Shown: positions 1-7,491 of the stretch, one piece after another
Layout of the letters: every line of letters starts with the position of its first letter
How positions within the stretch are numbered: position 1 is the stretch's first letter
Source: Sphingopyxis sp. KK2
GTDB taxonomy: Bacteria > Pseudomonadota > Alphaproteobacteria > Sphingomonadales > Sphingomonadaceae
Direction of reading: 5' to 3'
Length of the DNA: 32,051 nt
Assembly (NCBI RefSeq): GCF_001990265.1
Contig: NZ_LYVN01000036.1
Coordinates: 1-32,051, forward strand
Notes under the pieces: generated by a model
The model's database searches: none
What the model was told of the DNA's origin: nothing
What the model saw: only the letters and a program-made list of their open reading frames with translations
Position numbers and translations under genes: made by a program

Positions 1-92
1 GCCGAGCCGGCGATGGCAAGGCCCGCGGTGCCCGCGCCGAGCGCGGCGAGCGTGTGGCGGCGGCTGACGGGGGTGGAAAGGCTGTGATGCAC
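1..92 (-). CDS. Start of a Tat-exported protein (partial)
   Basis: Only the first 30 or so codons lie in the window; the gene runs off the left edge. Reading the minus strand from a GTG at 90-92 gives a short polar start, the twin-arginine stretch SRRHTLAAL and then a hydrophobic Ala/Gly/Leu-rich segment, which is the layout of a Tat signal peptide. A purine-rich AAGGGAG sits 6 bases before the GTG, and an in-frame stop lies further upstream with no better start between. The protein would be exported folded, often with a cofactor, but nothing of the mature part is visible, so no function can be given. Sure of a Tat-like start, not of the product. Confidence 0.6.
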   Translation of the reverse strand, partial: MHHSLSTPVSRRHTLAALGAGTAGLAIAGS

Positions 93-217
93 GCGGCGCT
101 CCCTTGCAACTTTGTTTCTTGTGAAACCTGTCTAGGCGGCGCCGCGCGCGGGTCAACGAAAAGGGGCCGGGAAAGCCCTTGGCTCCCCGACCCCGGTCGA
201 AAATTGTCGCGCGTTGG

Positions 218-622
218 TCAGTCGGTGAGGTCGGCGGGCACGGTGCCGCCGTTCGCCGCGAGTTCGCGCATCACCGCCTTGCGCAGCCAGATGTTCATTT
301 CGGCGCTGCCGTCGAGTTCGCCGGTATAGCCGAGCTCGGTCGCCAGCTCCTTGCGGTTGGCGAGGCTGGGGTCGATGCCGACGAGCTTCATCAGGTCGAC
401 GATCGAGCTGCGCCAGTTGAGTTGCTGTCCGGCGCCCGCGGCCTGCGCCGACAGGATCGCCTCCACATCGACCTCGCTGATCGCGACGGGAGCTGCGGGA
501 ACGGGTTGCGGCGCAGCGGGCGCGACGGGCGCATCCGCAATGACCGGCGCCGCGACGGGCGGTGGTGCGGCCTCCGCCTTCTTGCCGAAGATCGCGTCCT
601 TGATCGAACTGAAGATACCCAT
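218..622 (-). CDS. DUF3597 family protein
   Basis: A 134-residue protein that matches the DUF3597 family as I remember it. It begins MGIFSSIKDAIFGKK, has a Pro/Ala-rich linker at about residues 17-48, and then the conserved domain with VDVEAIL, LNWRSSIVDLMKL, RKELATELGYTG, and an ending NGGTVPADL. The family has no established function; a LysM-like or peptidoglycan-linked role has been suggested by association only. I chose the ATG at 620-622 because GGGAG lies 7 bases upstream and because family members begin with MGIFSSI; the open frame extends further upstream but that part looks non-coding. No signal peptide is visible. It stands alone between the Tat gene and the acetyltransferase gene, all on the same strand. 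Confidence 0.8.
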   Translation of the reverse strand: MGIFSSIKDAIFGKKAEAAPPPVAAPVIADAPVAPAAPQPVPAAPVAISEVDVEAILSAQAAGAGQQLNWRSSIVDLMKLVGIDPSLANRKELATELGYTGELDGSAEMNIWLRKAVMRELAANGGTVPADLTD

Positions 623-760
623 GGCGATGCTCCCATCATGGCGGCGGCACCGACCCCGGGACTGGAGTCGCATGCGCCGCGGATCCGATATGGGCGGGCG
701 AGGTGACGGCCCGATGGCTCTCGCCCGCGCACCTTGGCTCAACGCATGCGGGCGCGGTTC

Positions 761-796
761 GATCCGCCCGCCCGGCGGGTCCGGGCGCGGCGGATC
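761..796 (-). terminator. Possible stem-loop at the end of the acetyltransferase gene
   Basis: GATCCGCC at 761-768 pairs with GGCGGATC at 789-796, and a second GCCCGG/CCGGGC stem lies inside. It overlaps the stop codon of the acetyltransferase gene. There is no T-run after it, so termination is uncertain. Confidence 0.3.
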
Positions 797-1391
797 ACGC
801 TGCCTTCAGGCGCAGTTCCTGGCGGAAATCCTCGTCCACCCCGATGCGGCTTCGCATCGGGGTGACGGCGGCATCGCTGTCGCCGTCCCCTTCCTCGAAC
901 AGCGCGCACGCGGCTTCGCCGCCGCGCGCCAGACTGTAACGCTGCGCGATCTGCCCGGTCGGGCGGAAGCCCAGCTTGCGCAGCACCGCGCCCGAGGCCG
1001 GGTTGTCGACGAAATGCCCGGCGGTGAGCCGCGGCAGGTTCATCGCGCGCGCGATGCGGATCAGCTGGCGTCCCGCCTCGGTCGCGAAACCCAGTCCCCA
1101 ATAGGGGCGGGCGATCCAGTACCCCATCTCGAGCGTACCGTCAGGCGCGGGCGAGATGCCGCAGCCGCCGACGAGGCGCGGCGAACCGCCGGTGCGGCTG
1201 AAGATCAGGAAACGCGGCTCGGCGGGGTTGATCGGCTTGGCGAGGAATTCCATCGCCTGCTCCTCGCGATACGGCCAGGGCGCGGTCGCGAGGTTGCGGA
1301 CCACGCCTTCCTCGCCGATCGCGCGCGCCAGCGCGGGTGCGTCCTCCTGCCAGCCGGGCCGCAGCAATAGTCTTTCGGTTCGTGCGAACAT
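795..1391 (-). CDS. GNAT family N-acetyltransferase (RimJ/RimL-like)
   Basis: A 198-residue protein with the features of the RimJ/RimL branch of GNAT acetyltransferases, which move an acetyl group from acetyl-CoA to an amine, often a protein N-terminus or a small molecule. Seen: the start TERLLLRP, the central strand EMGYWIARPYWGLGFATEA, which carries the acetyl-CoA binding loop (W-G-x-G-[F/Y]-A-T-E-A), and DNPASGAVLRKLGF near residue 140, typical of the C-terminal half of the fold. The C-terminal 40 residues are acidic and variable. The ATG at 1389-1391 has GGGAG 8 bases upstream. The substrate cannot be told from sequence; antibiotic- or ribosomal-protein acetylation are both possible. It is a single gene, convergent with nothing. 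Confidence 0.8.
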   Translation of the reverse strand: MFARTERLLLRPGWQEDAPALARAIGEEGVVRNLATAPWPYREEQAMEFLAKPINPAEPRFLIFSRTGGSPRLVGGCGISPAPDGTLEMGYWIARPYWGLGFATEAGRQLIRIARAMNLPRLTAGHFVDNPASGAVLRKLGFRPTGQIAQRYSLARGGEAACALFEEGDGDSDAAVTPMRSRIGVDEDFRQELRLKAA

Positions 1392-1514
1392 TTACGTCAC
1401 TCCCATTTGCCTGTCGCCGTGGCGCCAGATGGTGACGCTTTGACGACAGTCGATAGTGAGGGAGATGATCGGCCCGATTTTCGCGCCCATCCGCTAGCGC
1501 ACGGATTTCGGGCA

Positions 1515-1548
1515 AGAAAAAAGGGAGATCGGGGGTGACCCGTCTCCC
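1515..1548 (-). terminator. Rho-independent terminator of rplU-rpmA
   Basis: On the minus strand an inverted repeat GGGAGACGGG...CCCGATCTCCC (1523-1548, one mismatch) is followed directly by a run of six T and TTCTTG-like bases (1522 down to 1513). It lies about 80 bases after the rpmA stop, so it most likely ends the ribosomal operon. Confidence 0.8.
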
Positions 1549-1628
1549 TCTTTTCGAACTTTGTTCCCACCTTGCGGGTGGAAAGGACCGTTCCGGGTCA
1601 TCCCTTGCGGACGACCCTGGGAATCGTC

Positions 1629-1898
1629 CTATTCTGCGGCTTCCGCCATGGCGTCGACCGACACATATTTGCGGCCAAGCTTGCCGTCGTGGAATCGGAC
1701 GCGGCCGTCCGCGACTGCGAACAGCGTGTGGTCCTTGCCCATGCCGACGTTGACGCCCGGGTACACCTTGGTGCCGCGCTGGCGCACGATGATGTTGCCG
1801 CCGATCACTTCCTGACCGCCGAACTTCTTCACGCCAAGGCGACGGCCGGCTGAGTCGCGACCGTTGCGCGAAGAACCGCCTGCTTTCTTATGTGCCAT
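1629..1898 (-). CDS. rpmA: 50S ribosomal protein L27
   Basis: An 89-residue protein with the standard L27 sequence: it starts [16 protein letters not shown], continues with [26 protein letters not shown] and ends in the conserved [14 protein letters not shown] region. L27 sits at the peptidyl-transferase centre of the 50S subunit, where its flexible N-terminus reaches towards the P-site tRNA. The start MAHKK shows that no N-terminal propeptide of the Firmicutes type is present. It lies 48 bases after rplU, the usual L21-L27 pairing, and is followed by a strong terminator. Length is normal. Confidence 0.98.
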   Translation of the reverse strand: MAHKKAGGSSRNGRDSAGRRLGVKKFGGQEVIGGNIIVRQRGTKVYPGVNVGMGKDHTLFAVADGRVRFHDGKLGRKYVSVDAMAEAAE

Positions 1899-1946
1899 GA
1901 CCTAAACTCCTTGTTTCGCTTGAGGGGCCGAGCTGCGTTGCCGCGC

Positions 1947-2426
1947 TCAGGCTTCCTTCTTGGGGGCTGCCTTCTTGGCAGCGGGCTTCTTTTCGGCGGC
2001 AGCTTCGGCCTTGGGCGCGGCGGCCTTCTTCGGCGCAGCAGCCTTCTTCTCGGCGGCCGGAGCGGCAGCAGCTTCTTCAGCCTTCGGGGCCGGAGCGGCG
2101 GCTTCCTTCTTCGGCGCGGCCTTCTTGGCTTCGCCGACGGCGAGGATGCGCAGCAGCGTCAGCGACTGGCGGTGGCCGTTGCGACGGCGATAATTGTGCC
2201 GGCGGCGCTTCTTGAAGACGATGACCTTTTCGCCGCGCGTCTGGGCGATGATCTCGGCCGAAACGACGAGGCCGTCGGCGCTCTTCACTTCGCCGCCGTC
2301 ACCGGCCAGCAGGATGTCGCCCAGCGACACGGTGTCGCCAGCTTCACCGGCGATCTTCTCGACGGCGATCTTGTCTCCAGCGGCGACGCGATACTGCTTG
2401 CCGCCCGTGCGCACGATTGCGAACAT
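1947..2426 (-). CDS. rplU: 50S ribosomal protein L21 with Ala/Lys/Pro-rich C-terminal extension
   Basis: Residues 1-98 are a typical L21: [14 protein letters not shown] at the start, then the rRNA-binding segment [17 protein letters not shown] and LLRILAVGE at the end of the core. L21 binds 23S rRNA in the 50S subunit. A standard bacterial L21 ends at about residue 103, but here another 60 residues follow (99-159), made almost only of Ala, Lys, Pro and Glu in repeats such as [12 protein letters not shown] and [13 protein letters not shown]. This resembles histone-H1-like or other nucleic-acid-binding tails. The extension is in the same frame and ends in a normal stop, so it is not an artefact of start choice. 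First gene of the rplU-rpmA operon. Confidence 0.97.
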   Translation of the reverse strand: MFAIVRTGGKQYRVAAGDKIAVEKIAGEAGDTVSLGDILLAGDGGEVKSADGLVVSAEIIAQTRGEKVIVFKKRRRHNYRRRNGHRQSLTLLRILAVGEAKKAAPKKEAAAPAPKAEEAAAAPAAEKKAAAPKKAAAPKAEAAAEKKPAAKKAAPKKEA

Positions 2427-2515
2427 GGTCTTCCATCCAATCAGAAACTAAAACACCCGCGCTGCCAGTCACCCGCCGAAGCAGGCGAATTTTCCGGCAA
2501 GCGGGAAAGTCAGGC

Positions 2516-2544
2516 CCACTAGCGAGCGAGGGCCGAGCTGTCAA
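2516..2544 (-). promoter_or_regulatory. Candidate sigma-70 promoter of rplU-rpmA
   Basis: On the minus strand a perfect TTGACA (2539-2544) is followed after 17 bases by TAGTGG (2516-2521), about 90 bases before the rplU start. The -35 box and spacing are ideal; the -10 box is poor, which is common in alphaproteobacteria. Confidence 0.45.
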
Positions 2545-2653
2545 CCGCATATTTCCGTGCTTTTGCGGCTTTTTACCGGTGGGCGGCGATTCGCGCCCGA
2601 CCGGCCGATTCGGTGCTTGCTGGTCGGCGCCGCGCCCCATATCAGGGACGGCG

Positions 2654-3172
2654 ATGACGCGCACCGCCTTTCTCGTCCCGGCCATCGCCGCTCTGCTGTC
2701 GCTTCCGGCCTGTGCTGCGGCGCAGTCGCCCGCCGCCCCGTCGCTCGCCAAGCGCGCAGTCGAGGGCCGGCTGAACGTCGCGCCGACCCCGGTCGTCGTG
2801 CCGCCGCCGGGGCCGCTTCCCGCCGATCTCGCGGGCCGTCTCGCGCGCTGGGAATCGGACGGCGTCGCCGGCCAACAGGCGTTTGCCGCCGAGCGCGATG
2901 CGACCGCGCAGCTGGTCGGCGCGGCCGCGGGCGCGCCGGTCGCCAGCGAGCGCTGGGTCGTCGCCGAACAGGCGATCTCGCGCCTGACCGCGTCGCGCGC
3001 GCCGCTCACCGGCGCGCTTGCCGACATCGAACGCCTCTATATCGAACGCAGCGTCGACGAGGCAATCGACGGCCTGCCCGACATCTATGCGCTGCGCGAC
3101 CGTCTGTCGGACATCGTCTCGGGGCAGGATGCGGTGCTGCAGGCGCTGAGCGCGCAGCTGCCGGGCGAATGA
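2654..3172 (+). CDS. Exported protein of unknown function
   Basis: A 172-residue protein I do not recognise. The ATG at 2654 begins MTRTAFLVPAIAALLSLPAC, a short basic start and hydrophobic core, so it is exported. The Cys at residue 20 could be lipidated (LPAC is a poor lipobox because of the Pro) or the signal could be cut after the following Ala residues. The mature part has a Pro-rich linker (about residues 45-57) and then a helical region rich in Ala, Arg, Glu and Leu with no catalytic motif I can name. The frame is open further upstream, but those codons are unlike the rest and lack a signal peptide. It runs towards pspF with only 7 bases between the stops. A periplasmic or membrane-anchored helical protein is all that can be said. 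Confidence 0.65.
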   Translation: MTRTAFLVPAIAALLSLPACAAAQSPAAPSLAKRAVEGRLNVAPTPVVVPPPGPLPADLAGRLARWESDGVAGQQAFAAERDATAQLVGAAAGAPVASERWVVAEQAISRLTASRAPLTGALADIERLYIERSVDEAIDGLPDIYALRDRLSDIVSGQDAVLQALSAQLPGE

Positions 3173-3179
3173 TCCGCGC

Positions 3180-4205
<1,026 letters not shown>

Positions 4206-4211
4206 TCCCAA

Positions 4212-4241
4212 TGATTGGCAAATTTTCCCGCTGATTGGCAA
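4212..4241. promoter_or_regulatory. Candidate PspF upstream activating sites
   Basis: The decamer TGATTGGCAA occurs twice, at 4212-4221 and 4232-4241, exactly 20 bases apart, close to two turns of the helix. It lies 65-95 bases before the sigma-54 promoter and just before the pspF start codon, where PspF sites are expected. Assignment to PspF is inference. Confidence 0.5.
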
Positions 4242-4304
4242 GGTAAATCGGTGTGTGGTGCCATTTCACAGTGAAGTTGCGCGCTTTTCCGCCGCTATCG
4301 GCAA

Positions 4305-4321
4305 TTGGCACGCTCTCTGCA
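4305..4321 (+). promoter_or_regulatory. Sigma-54 promoter of the psp operon
   Basis: TTGGCACGCTCTCTGCA matches the sigma-54 consensus (TGGCACG-N4-TTGCW) at all but one key position. The GG at 4307-4308 and GC at 4319-4320 have the required 10 bases between them. Transcription should start near 4332, before the 57-residue gene. The divergent pspF supports the call. Confidence 0.88.
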
Positions 4322-4379
4322 TTACGTTTATCGAACCGGCGCAGCACGCACCGGTGCAGCGAAAAAGGGACTGACGACC

Positions 4380-4553
4380 ATGAAACCGATTTTTGCCCAG
4401 ACGACCACTTTCGCGCTCAGCGCGATCGGCGCCCTGGCCATTCTCGTCGGCGTGATCGACCAGCCCCAAGTCGCCTTCGGCATCGCCGCTTCCCCGGGCG
4501 GCATGGCGATCGCGGCCGCTGCAGCCACCCCGGCGGTCAGCCAGATGGCTTGA
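4380..4553 (+). CDS. Small membrane or exported protein, first gene of the psp operon
   Basis: A 57-residue protein starting MKPIFAQTTTFALSAIGALA. It has one hydrophobic stretch (about residues 9-24), then a short DQPQ turn and an Ala/Gly/Met-rich tail, so it is either a single-pass membrane peptide or a small exported protein. I do not recognise it. It is the first open frame after the sigma-54 promoter and precedes pspA by about 95 bases, with a large stem-loop in between. Its codon use (GCC, CTC, ATC) matches the neighbours, which supports it being real. The frame is open further upstream but the upstream part would begin before the predicted transcription start. Confidence 0.6.
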   Translation: MKPIFAQTTTFALSAIGALAILVGVIDQPQVAFGIAASPGGMAIAAAAATPAVSQMA

Positions 4554-4559
4554 CCGGCA

Positions 4560-4610
4560 CTGGTGCCGGGGCACTCTCCCCCCTTGCCCCGCCCCGGCAC
4601 CAGCATTTTT
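4560..4610 (+). terminator. Terminator or attenuator between the small leader gene and pspA
   Basis: CTGGTGCCGGGG (4560-4571) pairs perfectly over 12 bases with CCCCGGCACCAG (4592-4603), followed by CATTTTT. This is a convincing intrinsic terminator shape, but pspA-pspC lie beyond it on the same strand. It may cut most transcripts short, stabilise the leader gene mRNA, or mean that pspA has a further promoter in 4611-4647, where I see none. Confidence 0.7.
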
Positions 4611-4647
4611 CAAACACGCAAGACGTTTCGATCAGGAGTTTAGTCAA

Positions 4648-5310
4648 ATGGGTATTTTCTCACGCACCCGCGACATCATCGCCGCCAACGTCACCGACCT
4701 GCTCGACCGGGCCGAAGATCCCGAAAAGATGATCCGCCAGATCATCTTCGAGATGAACGAGACGCTGGTCGAGGTCCGCGCTTCCGCCGCCCGCACCATC
4801 GCGGACCAGAAGGAAATGCGCCGCCACATCACCAAGCTCGAAGGGCTGCAGGACAGCTGGAAGGAAAAGGCCGAACTCGCGCTGTCGAAGGACCGCGAAG
4901 ACCTCGCCACCGCCGCGCTCGTCGAAAAGCAGAAGGCCGGCGACATGGCCGAGCGACTGAAGGCCGAGATCACCGTGCTCGACGACTCGCTGAAGGGTTA
5001 TGAGAACGACATCGCCAAGCTGCAGAAGAAGCTCAGCGAAGCGCGCGCGCGCCAGTCGAGCGTTTCGACCCGCCTCGAAAGCGCCGAGAATCGCTACAAG
5101 CTGCGCGAAATGACCAGCGGCGACCGCGTCGAAGACGCCTTCTCGCGCTTCGAAACGCTCGAGCGCCGCGTCGACGAGGCCGAAGGCCGTGCCGAAGCCG
5201 CGGGCCTGGGCTATAAGAAGTCGCTCGACGAGGAATTCGCCGACCTCCAGGCCGCCGACAAGGTCGCCGAGGAACTCGCGGCGCTCAAGGCCGCGCAGGG
5301 CAAGAACTAA
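4648..5310 (+). CDS. pspA: Phage shock protein A
   Basis: A 220-residue, almost entirely helical protein of the PspA/IM30 (ESCRT-III-like) family. It begins MGIFSRTRDIIAANVTDLLDRAEDPEKMIRQ, the amphipathic first helix that binds stressed membrane, followed by long charged coiled-coil helices. PspA forms oligomers at the inner membrane to limit proton leakage, and when free it inhibits PspF. Length agrees with the E. coli protein (222 residues). AGGAG lies 8-10 bases before the ATG. The stop is 12 bases before pspB. Regulation by PspF and sigma-54 is expected from the promoter upstream. Confidence 0.96.
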   Translation: MGIFSRTRDIIAANVTDLLDRAEDPEKMIRQIIFEMNETLVEVRASAARTIADQKEMRRHITKLEGLQDSWKEKAELALSKDREDLATAALVEKQKAGDMAERLKAEITVLDDSLKGYENDIAKLQKKLSEARARQSSVSTRLESAENRYKLREMTSGDRVEDAFSRFETLERRVDEAEGRAEAAGLGYKKSLDEEFADLQAADKVAEELAALKAAQGKN

Positions 5311-5322
5311 GGAGCCGGACCG

Positions 5323-5598
5323 ATGGAAGAAGTGATTATCGTCCCGATCGTCATCGGCACACTCTTCCTCGGTCTGCCCTGGCTCATCCTCCACTATGTC
5401 ACCAAGTGGAAGCAGGCCAAGACGCTGACCGGAGAAGATGAGCAGCTGCTCGACGAACTCTATGACACCGCCCGCCGGCTCGAAAACCGGCTCCACACCG
5501 TCGAACGCATCATCAGCGCCGACCATCCCGATTTCCGCCCCGCGGTTCGCAGCGATGAAGATTTGGCGCAACTCGAAAACCCGAGCAGGAGGAACTGA
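5323..5598 (+). CDS. pspB: Phage shock protein B
   Basis: A 91-residue single-pass membrane protein with one hydrophobic segment (about residues 5-26, ending LPWLILHY) and a cytoplasmic coiled coil (LLDELYDTARRLENRLHTVERI). The segment ISADHPDFR corresponds to the DAEHPNWR ending of E. coli PspB, after which about 18 extra residues follow. In known systems PspB works with PspC to sense membrane stress and draw PspA away from PspF. It follows pspA by 12 bases and its stop is one base before the pspC start, so the two are probably translated together. Confidence 0.92.
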   Translation: MEEVIIVPIVIGTLFLGLPWLILHYVTKWKQAKTLTGEDEQLLDELYDTARRLENRLHTVERIISADHPDFRPAVRSDEDLAQLENPSRRN

Positions 5599-5599
5599 G

Positions 5600-5980
5600 A
5601 TGTCTGCCAGCCGCACCAAATTCTACCTCGACAAGCAGAACGCCAAATGGAGCGGCGTGTGTTCGGGGATCGCCGACTACAGCGGGGTCGATGTGCTCTG
5701 GGTCCGCGTCGGCGCCGTGCTGCTCACGCTGATGGGCGGCTTCCCCTGGACGCTGATCGCCTACTGGATGGTTGCCTGGATGGGCACGCCGAAACCCTTC
5801 GCGCTCTATGGCTCGAACGAGGAAGCGAAATTCTGGCAGGGCGTGCGTTCGAACCCGACCGCCTCGACCCGCGACATCCGCTCGCGCTTCCGCGACATCG
5901 ACCGCCGGCTCGCCGACATCGAACTCTACTACACCAGCCACAACCGTCGGCTCGCCGACGAGATCGACAGCCTGCGCTGA
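5600..5980 (+). CDS. pspC: Phage shock protein C
   Basis: A 126-residue protein with the PspC domain: FYLDKQNAKWSGVCSGIADYSGVDVLWVR, then a hydrophobic segment (VGAVLLTLMGGFPWTLIAYWMVAWMG) and a basic/helical tail. PspC is the inner-membrane partner that binds PspA under stress. The tail contains RLADIELYYTSHNRRLADEIDSLR-type helix (described here by its ends): it closes with LADEIDSLR, the same ending found in the small proteins that follow. The ATG at 5600 has AGGAGGAACTGAG just before it. The next gene begins 30 bases after the stop. Confidence 0.93.
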   Translation: MSASRTKFYLDKQNAKWSGVCSGIADYSGVDVLWVRVGAVLLTLMGGFPWTLIAYWMVAWMGTPKPFALYGSNEEAKFWQGVRSNPTASTRDIRSRFRDIDRRLADIELYYTSHNRRLADEIDSLR

Positions 5981-6010
5981 GCGCGGCTGACGGCAACAGG
6001 GAGAAGACCA

Positions 6011-6310
6011 ATGAATTTCGGTGGTACCGGTTTCGTTCTCGCGATCATCGCCTTGTCGATCGTCGGCTGGATGTTCACCACCTGGACCCGCGCCAAGCAC
6101 GGCTATCCGGTTGAAAATGAATGGGGTGGCACGGTTCATCGAACCGACCCCGACGCTGATCGAAAAATCGCGCTGCTCGAAGGCGACAATGCCAAGCTCG
6201 CCGACAAGATCGTCCGGCTCGAAGAGCGGATCTCGGTTCTCGAACGCATCGCGACCGAAAACAACGGCCAGGCCGCGCAGCTCGCCGACCAGATCGACCG
6301 GCTGCGCTGA
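6011..6310 (+). CDS. PspB-like small membrane/coiled-coil protein 1
   Basis: A 99-residue protein with an N-terminal membrane segment (about residues 6-25, GFVLAIIALSIVGWMFTTW), a short loop AKHGYPVENEWGG, and a coiled coil that contains RLEERISVLERIATENN and ends LADQIDRLR. This is the plan of PspB: one membrane helix and a cytoplasmic coiled coil. It lacks the HP-[D/N]-[F/W]-R ending of true PspB. The membrane part and the K-[H/N]-GYP-x-EN loop match the next gene closely, so the two are probably duplicates. A partner or modulator of PspA/PspC is likely from position, but no function is known to me. Confidence 0.8.
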   Translation: MNFGGTGFVLAIIALSIVGWMFTTWTRAKHGYPVENEWGGTVHRTDPDADRKIALLEGDNAKLADKIVRLEERISVLERIATENNGQAAQLADQIDRLR

Positions 6311-6321
6311 GGGGACACGAC

Positions 6322-6639
6322 ATGAATCTCGATTTTCTGAACGCCATCGCCCCCGTCGCAGCGATCATCGGCCTCGCCAGCGTCGGCGGATGGGTCTTCA
6401 CCACCTGGCTCCGCGTCAAGAACGGCTACCCGCTCGAAAACAGCTGGGGCAAGGCGGTCTACCCCAAGACCGGCGACGAGGCGATGGAACGCGTCAAGCT
6501 GCTGAGCCAGGAAAATGCCCAGCTCCGCGCCGAACTGGGTTCGGTCAAGGACCGCCTCGCGGTGATCGAGCGCATCGTCACCGACGAAAGCGGCCGGCTG
6601 GCGAACGAGATCGAGGCGCTGCGGCGCCCCGCGAACTGA
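6322..6639 (+). CDS. PspB-like small membrane/coiled-coil protein 2
   Basis: A 105-residue protein starting 11 bases after the previous stop. It has a membrane segment at about residues 8-30 (ending GGWVFTTWLRVK), the loop KNGYPLENSWGKAV, and a coiled coil containing VKDRLAVIERIVTDES and ending LANEIEALR. It is the closest relative of the gene before it: FTTW, K-[H/N]-GYP and EN-x-WG align without gaps. Expected to be in the inner membrane with the coiled coil in the cytoplasm. No family name can be given from sequence alone. Confidence 0.8.
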   Translation: MNLDFLNAIAPVAAIIGLASVGGWVFTTWLRVKNGYPLENSWGKAVYPKTGDEAMERVKLLSQENAQLRAELGSVKDRLAVIERIVTDESGRLANEIEALRRPAN

Positions 6640-6650
6640 GGAGTTGAACG

Positions 6651-6923
6651 ATGAGCGGCGGATTTGTCCTGGGCTTTTTCTTCATCGTCGTCGGACTTCC
6701 GGTGATCTTCGGGATCGGCTTTGCCGCCTATGAGCGCCACCTGAAATTCAAGGAGCGCCAGCTCCAGGCGATCACCAGCGAGACGGCGGAAAAGGCGGCG
6801 CAATATGCGGCGCACACCGAACGGCTCGAACAGCGTGTCCGCGTCCTCGAACGCATCGTCACCGACAAGGGCGTCGATGTCGCCGAAGAAATCGAAAAGC
6901 TGCGCGACGCGCCGCTCAACTGA
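6651..6923 (+). CDS. PspB-like small membrane/coiled-coil protein 3
   Basis: A 90-residue protein, 11 bases after the previous stop, with GAGG before the ATG. The membrane segment (about residues 5-26, FVLGFFFIVVGLPVIFGIGFAAY) is followed directly by a basic helix (ERHLKFKERQLQ) and a coiled coil with RLEQRVRVLERIVTDKG, ending VAEEIEKLRDAPLN. It lacks the GYP loop of the two genes before it and has the compact spacing of E. coli PspB. The shared VLERI-x-TD core ties it to the others. Role inferred only from operon position. Confidence 0.8.
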   Translation: MSGGFVLGFFFIVVGLPVIFGIGFAAYERHLKFKERQLQAITSETAEKAAQYAAHTERLEQRVRVLERIVTDKGVDVAEEIEKLRDAPLN

Positions 6924-6950
6924 GACAGTTAATTAGGGAAGGAGCCCGAC

Positions 6951-7220
6951 ATGGGTCCGTTTGAAATGGTCGTCGGCATCGTCCTCATCGTGACGATCGG
7001 CGGCATCATCAAGGCCAAGCACGGCATCCGCCGCGACAATCGTGGCAATGAATATTTCGTCGGCAATGCCGCCGACAAGGAAGAGACCAAGGCGCTGCTC
7101 GCCGAAATCCGCGCGCTCAAGGACCGTATCCAGGTGCTCGAACGCATCGCCACCGATAACAACCGCGCCGTCAGCCTCGACGAGGAAATCGAACGGCTGC
7201 GCGACCGCTCGCAAATCTGA
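6951..7220 (+). CDS. PspB-like small membrane/coiled-coil protein 4
   Basis: An 89-residue protein with a membrane segment at about residues 4-20 (FEMVVGIVLIVTIGGII), a loop KAKHGIRRDNRGNEYFVGN that looks like a changed form of the KHGYP loop in the first two copies, and a coiled coil with LKDRIQVLERIATDNN ending LDEEIERLR. GGAAGGAG lies 8 bases before the ATG. The 27-base gap before it contains TTAATTAGGG and no clear promoter. Likely another member of the same small family. Confidence 0.8.
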   Translation: MGPFEMVVGIVLIVTIGGIIKAKHGIRRDNRGNEYFVGNAADKEETKALLAEIRALKDRIQVLERIATDNNRAVSLDEEIERLRDRSQI

Positions 7221-7243
7221 ACGCCGATAAGGGAGCCCCGCTC

Positions 7244-7489
7244 ATGGCCTTCATCACCCCCGACCTCACCGCCGCCGCCGTGGCCCTCTCGGCCCTTGCC
7301 ATCGTCAGCATCGTGGCGCTGCGCGGCTGGCGCGACTGGATCCAGCTCAAGCGCGAGGAACTCGCGGCGGGCCATGCCCCGATGGCGCAGGACGCGCATG
7401 TCCCGAACGCCGGGTCGCGCATCGAAATCGCCGACCTCAAGGAACGGCTGCGCAAGCTCGAGGCGATCGCTGCGGGCGTCGACCTCTGA
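7244..7489 (+). CDS. PspB-like small membrane/coiled-coil protein 5 (shortened)
   Basis: An 81-residue protein and the last of the series. It has a membrane segment at about residues 9-26, a basic amphipathic stretch (RGWRDWIQLKREELAAG), and a short coiled coil, EIADLKERLRKLEAIAAGVDL, at the very end. KLEAIAAG takes the place of VLERIATD, and the final E-I-x-x-LR part is missing, so it is a shorter and more diverged member, or an unrelated small membrane protein. AAGGGAG precedes the ATG. A stem-loop follows the stop. Confidence 0.75.
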   Translation: MAFITPDLTAAAVALSALAIVSIVALRGWRDWIQLKREELAAGHAPMAQDAHVPNAGSRIEIADLKERLRKLEAIAAGVDL

Positions 7490-7491
7490 AG

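Noticed and set aside
4239..4241. TTG as the start of pspF, 12 codons upstream
   Set aside because: It lies in the second TGATTGGCAA repeat, has no ribosome binding site, and the ATG at 4203-4205 gives the usual PspF length.
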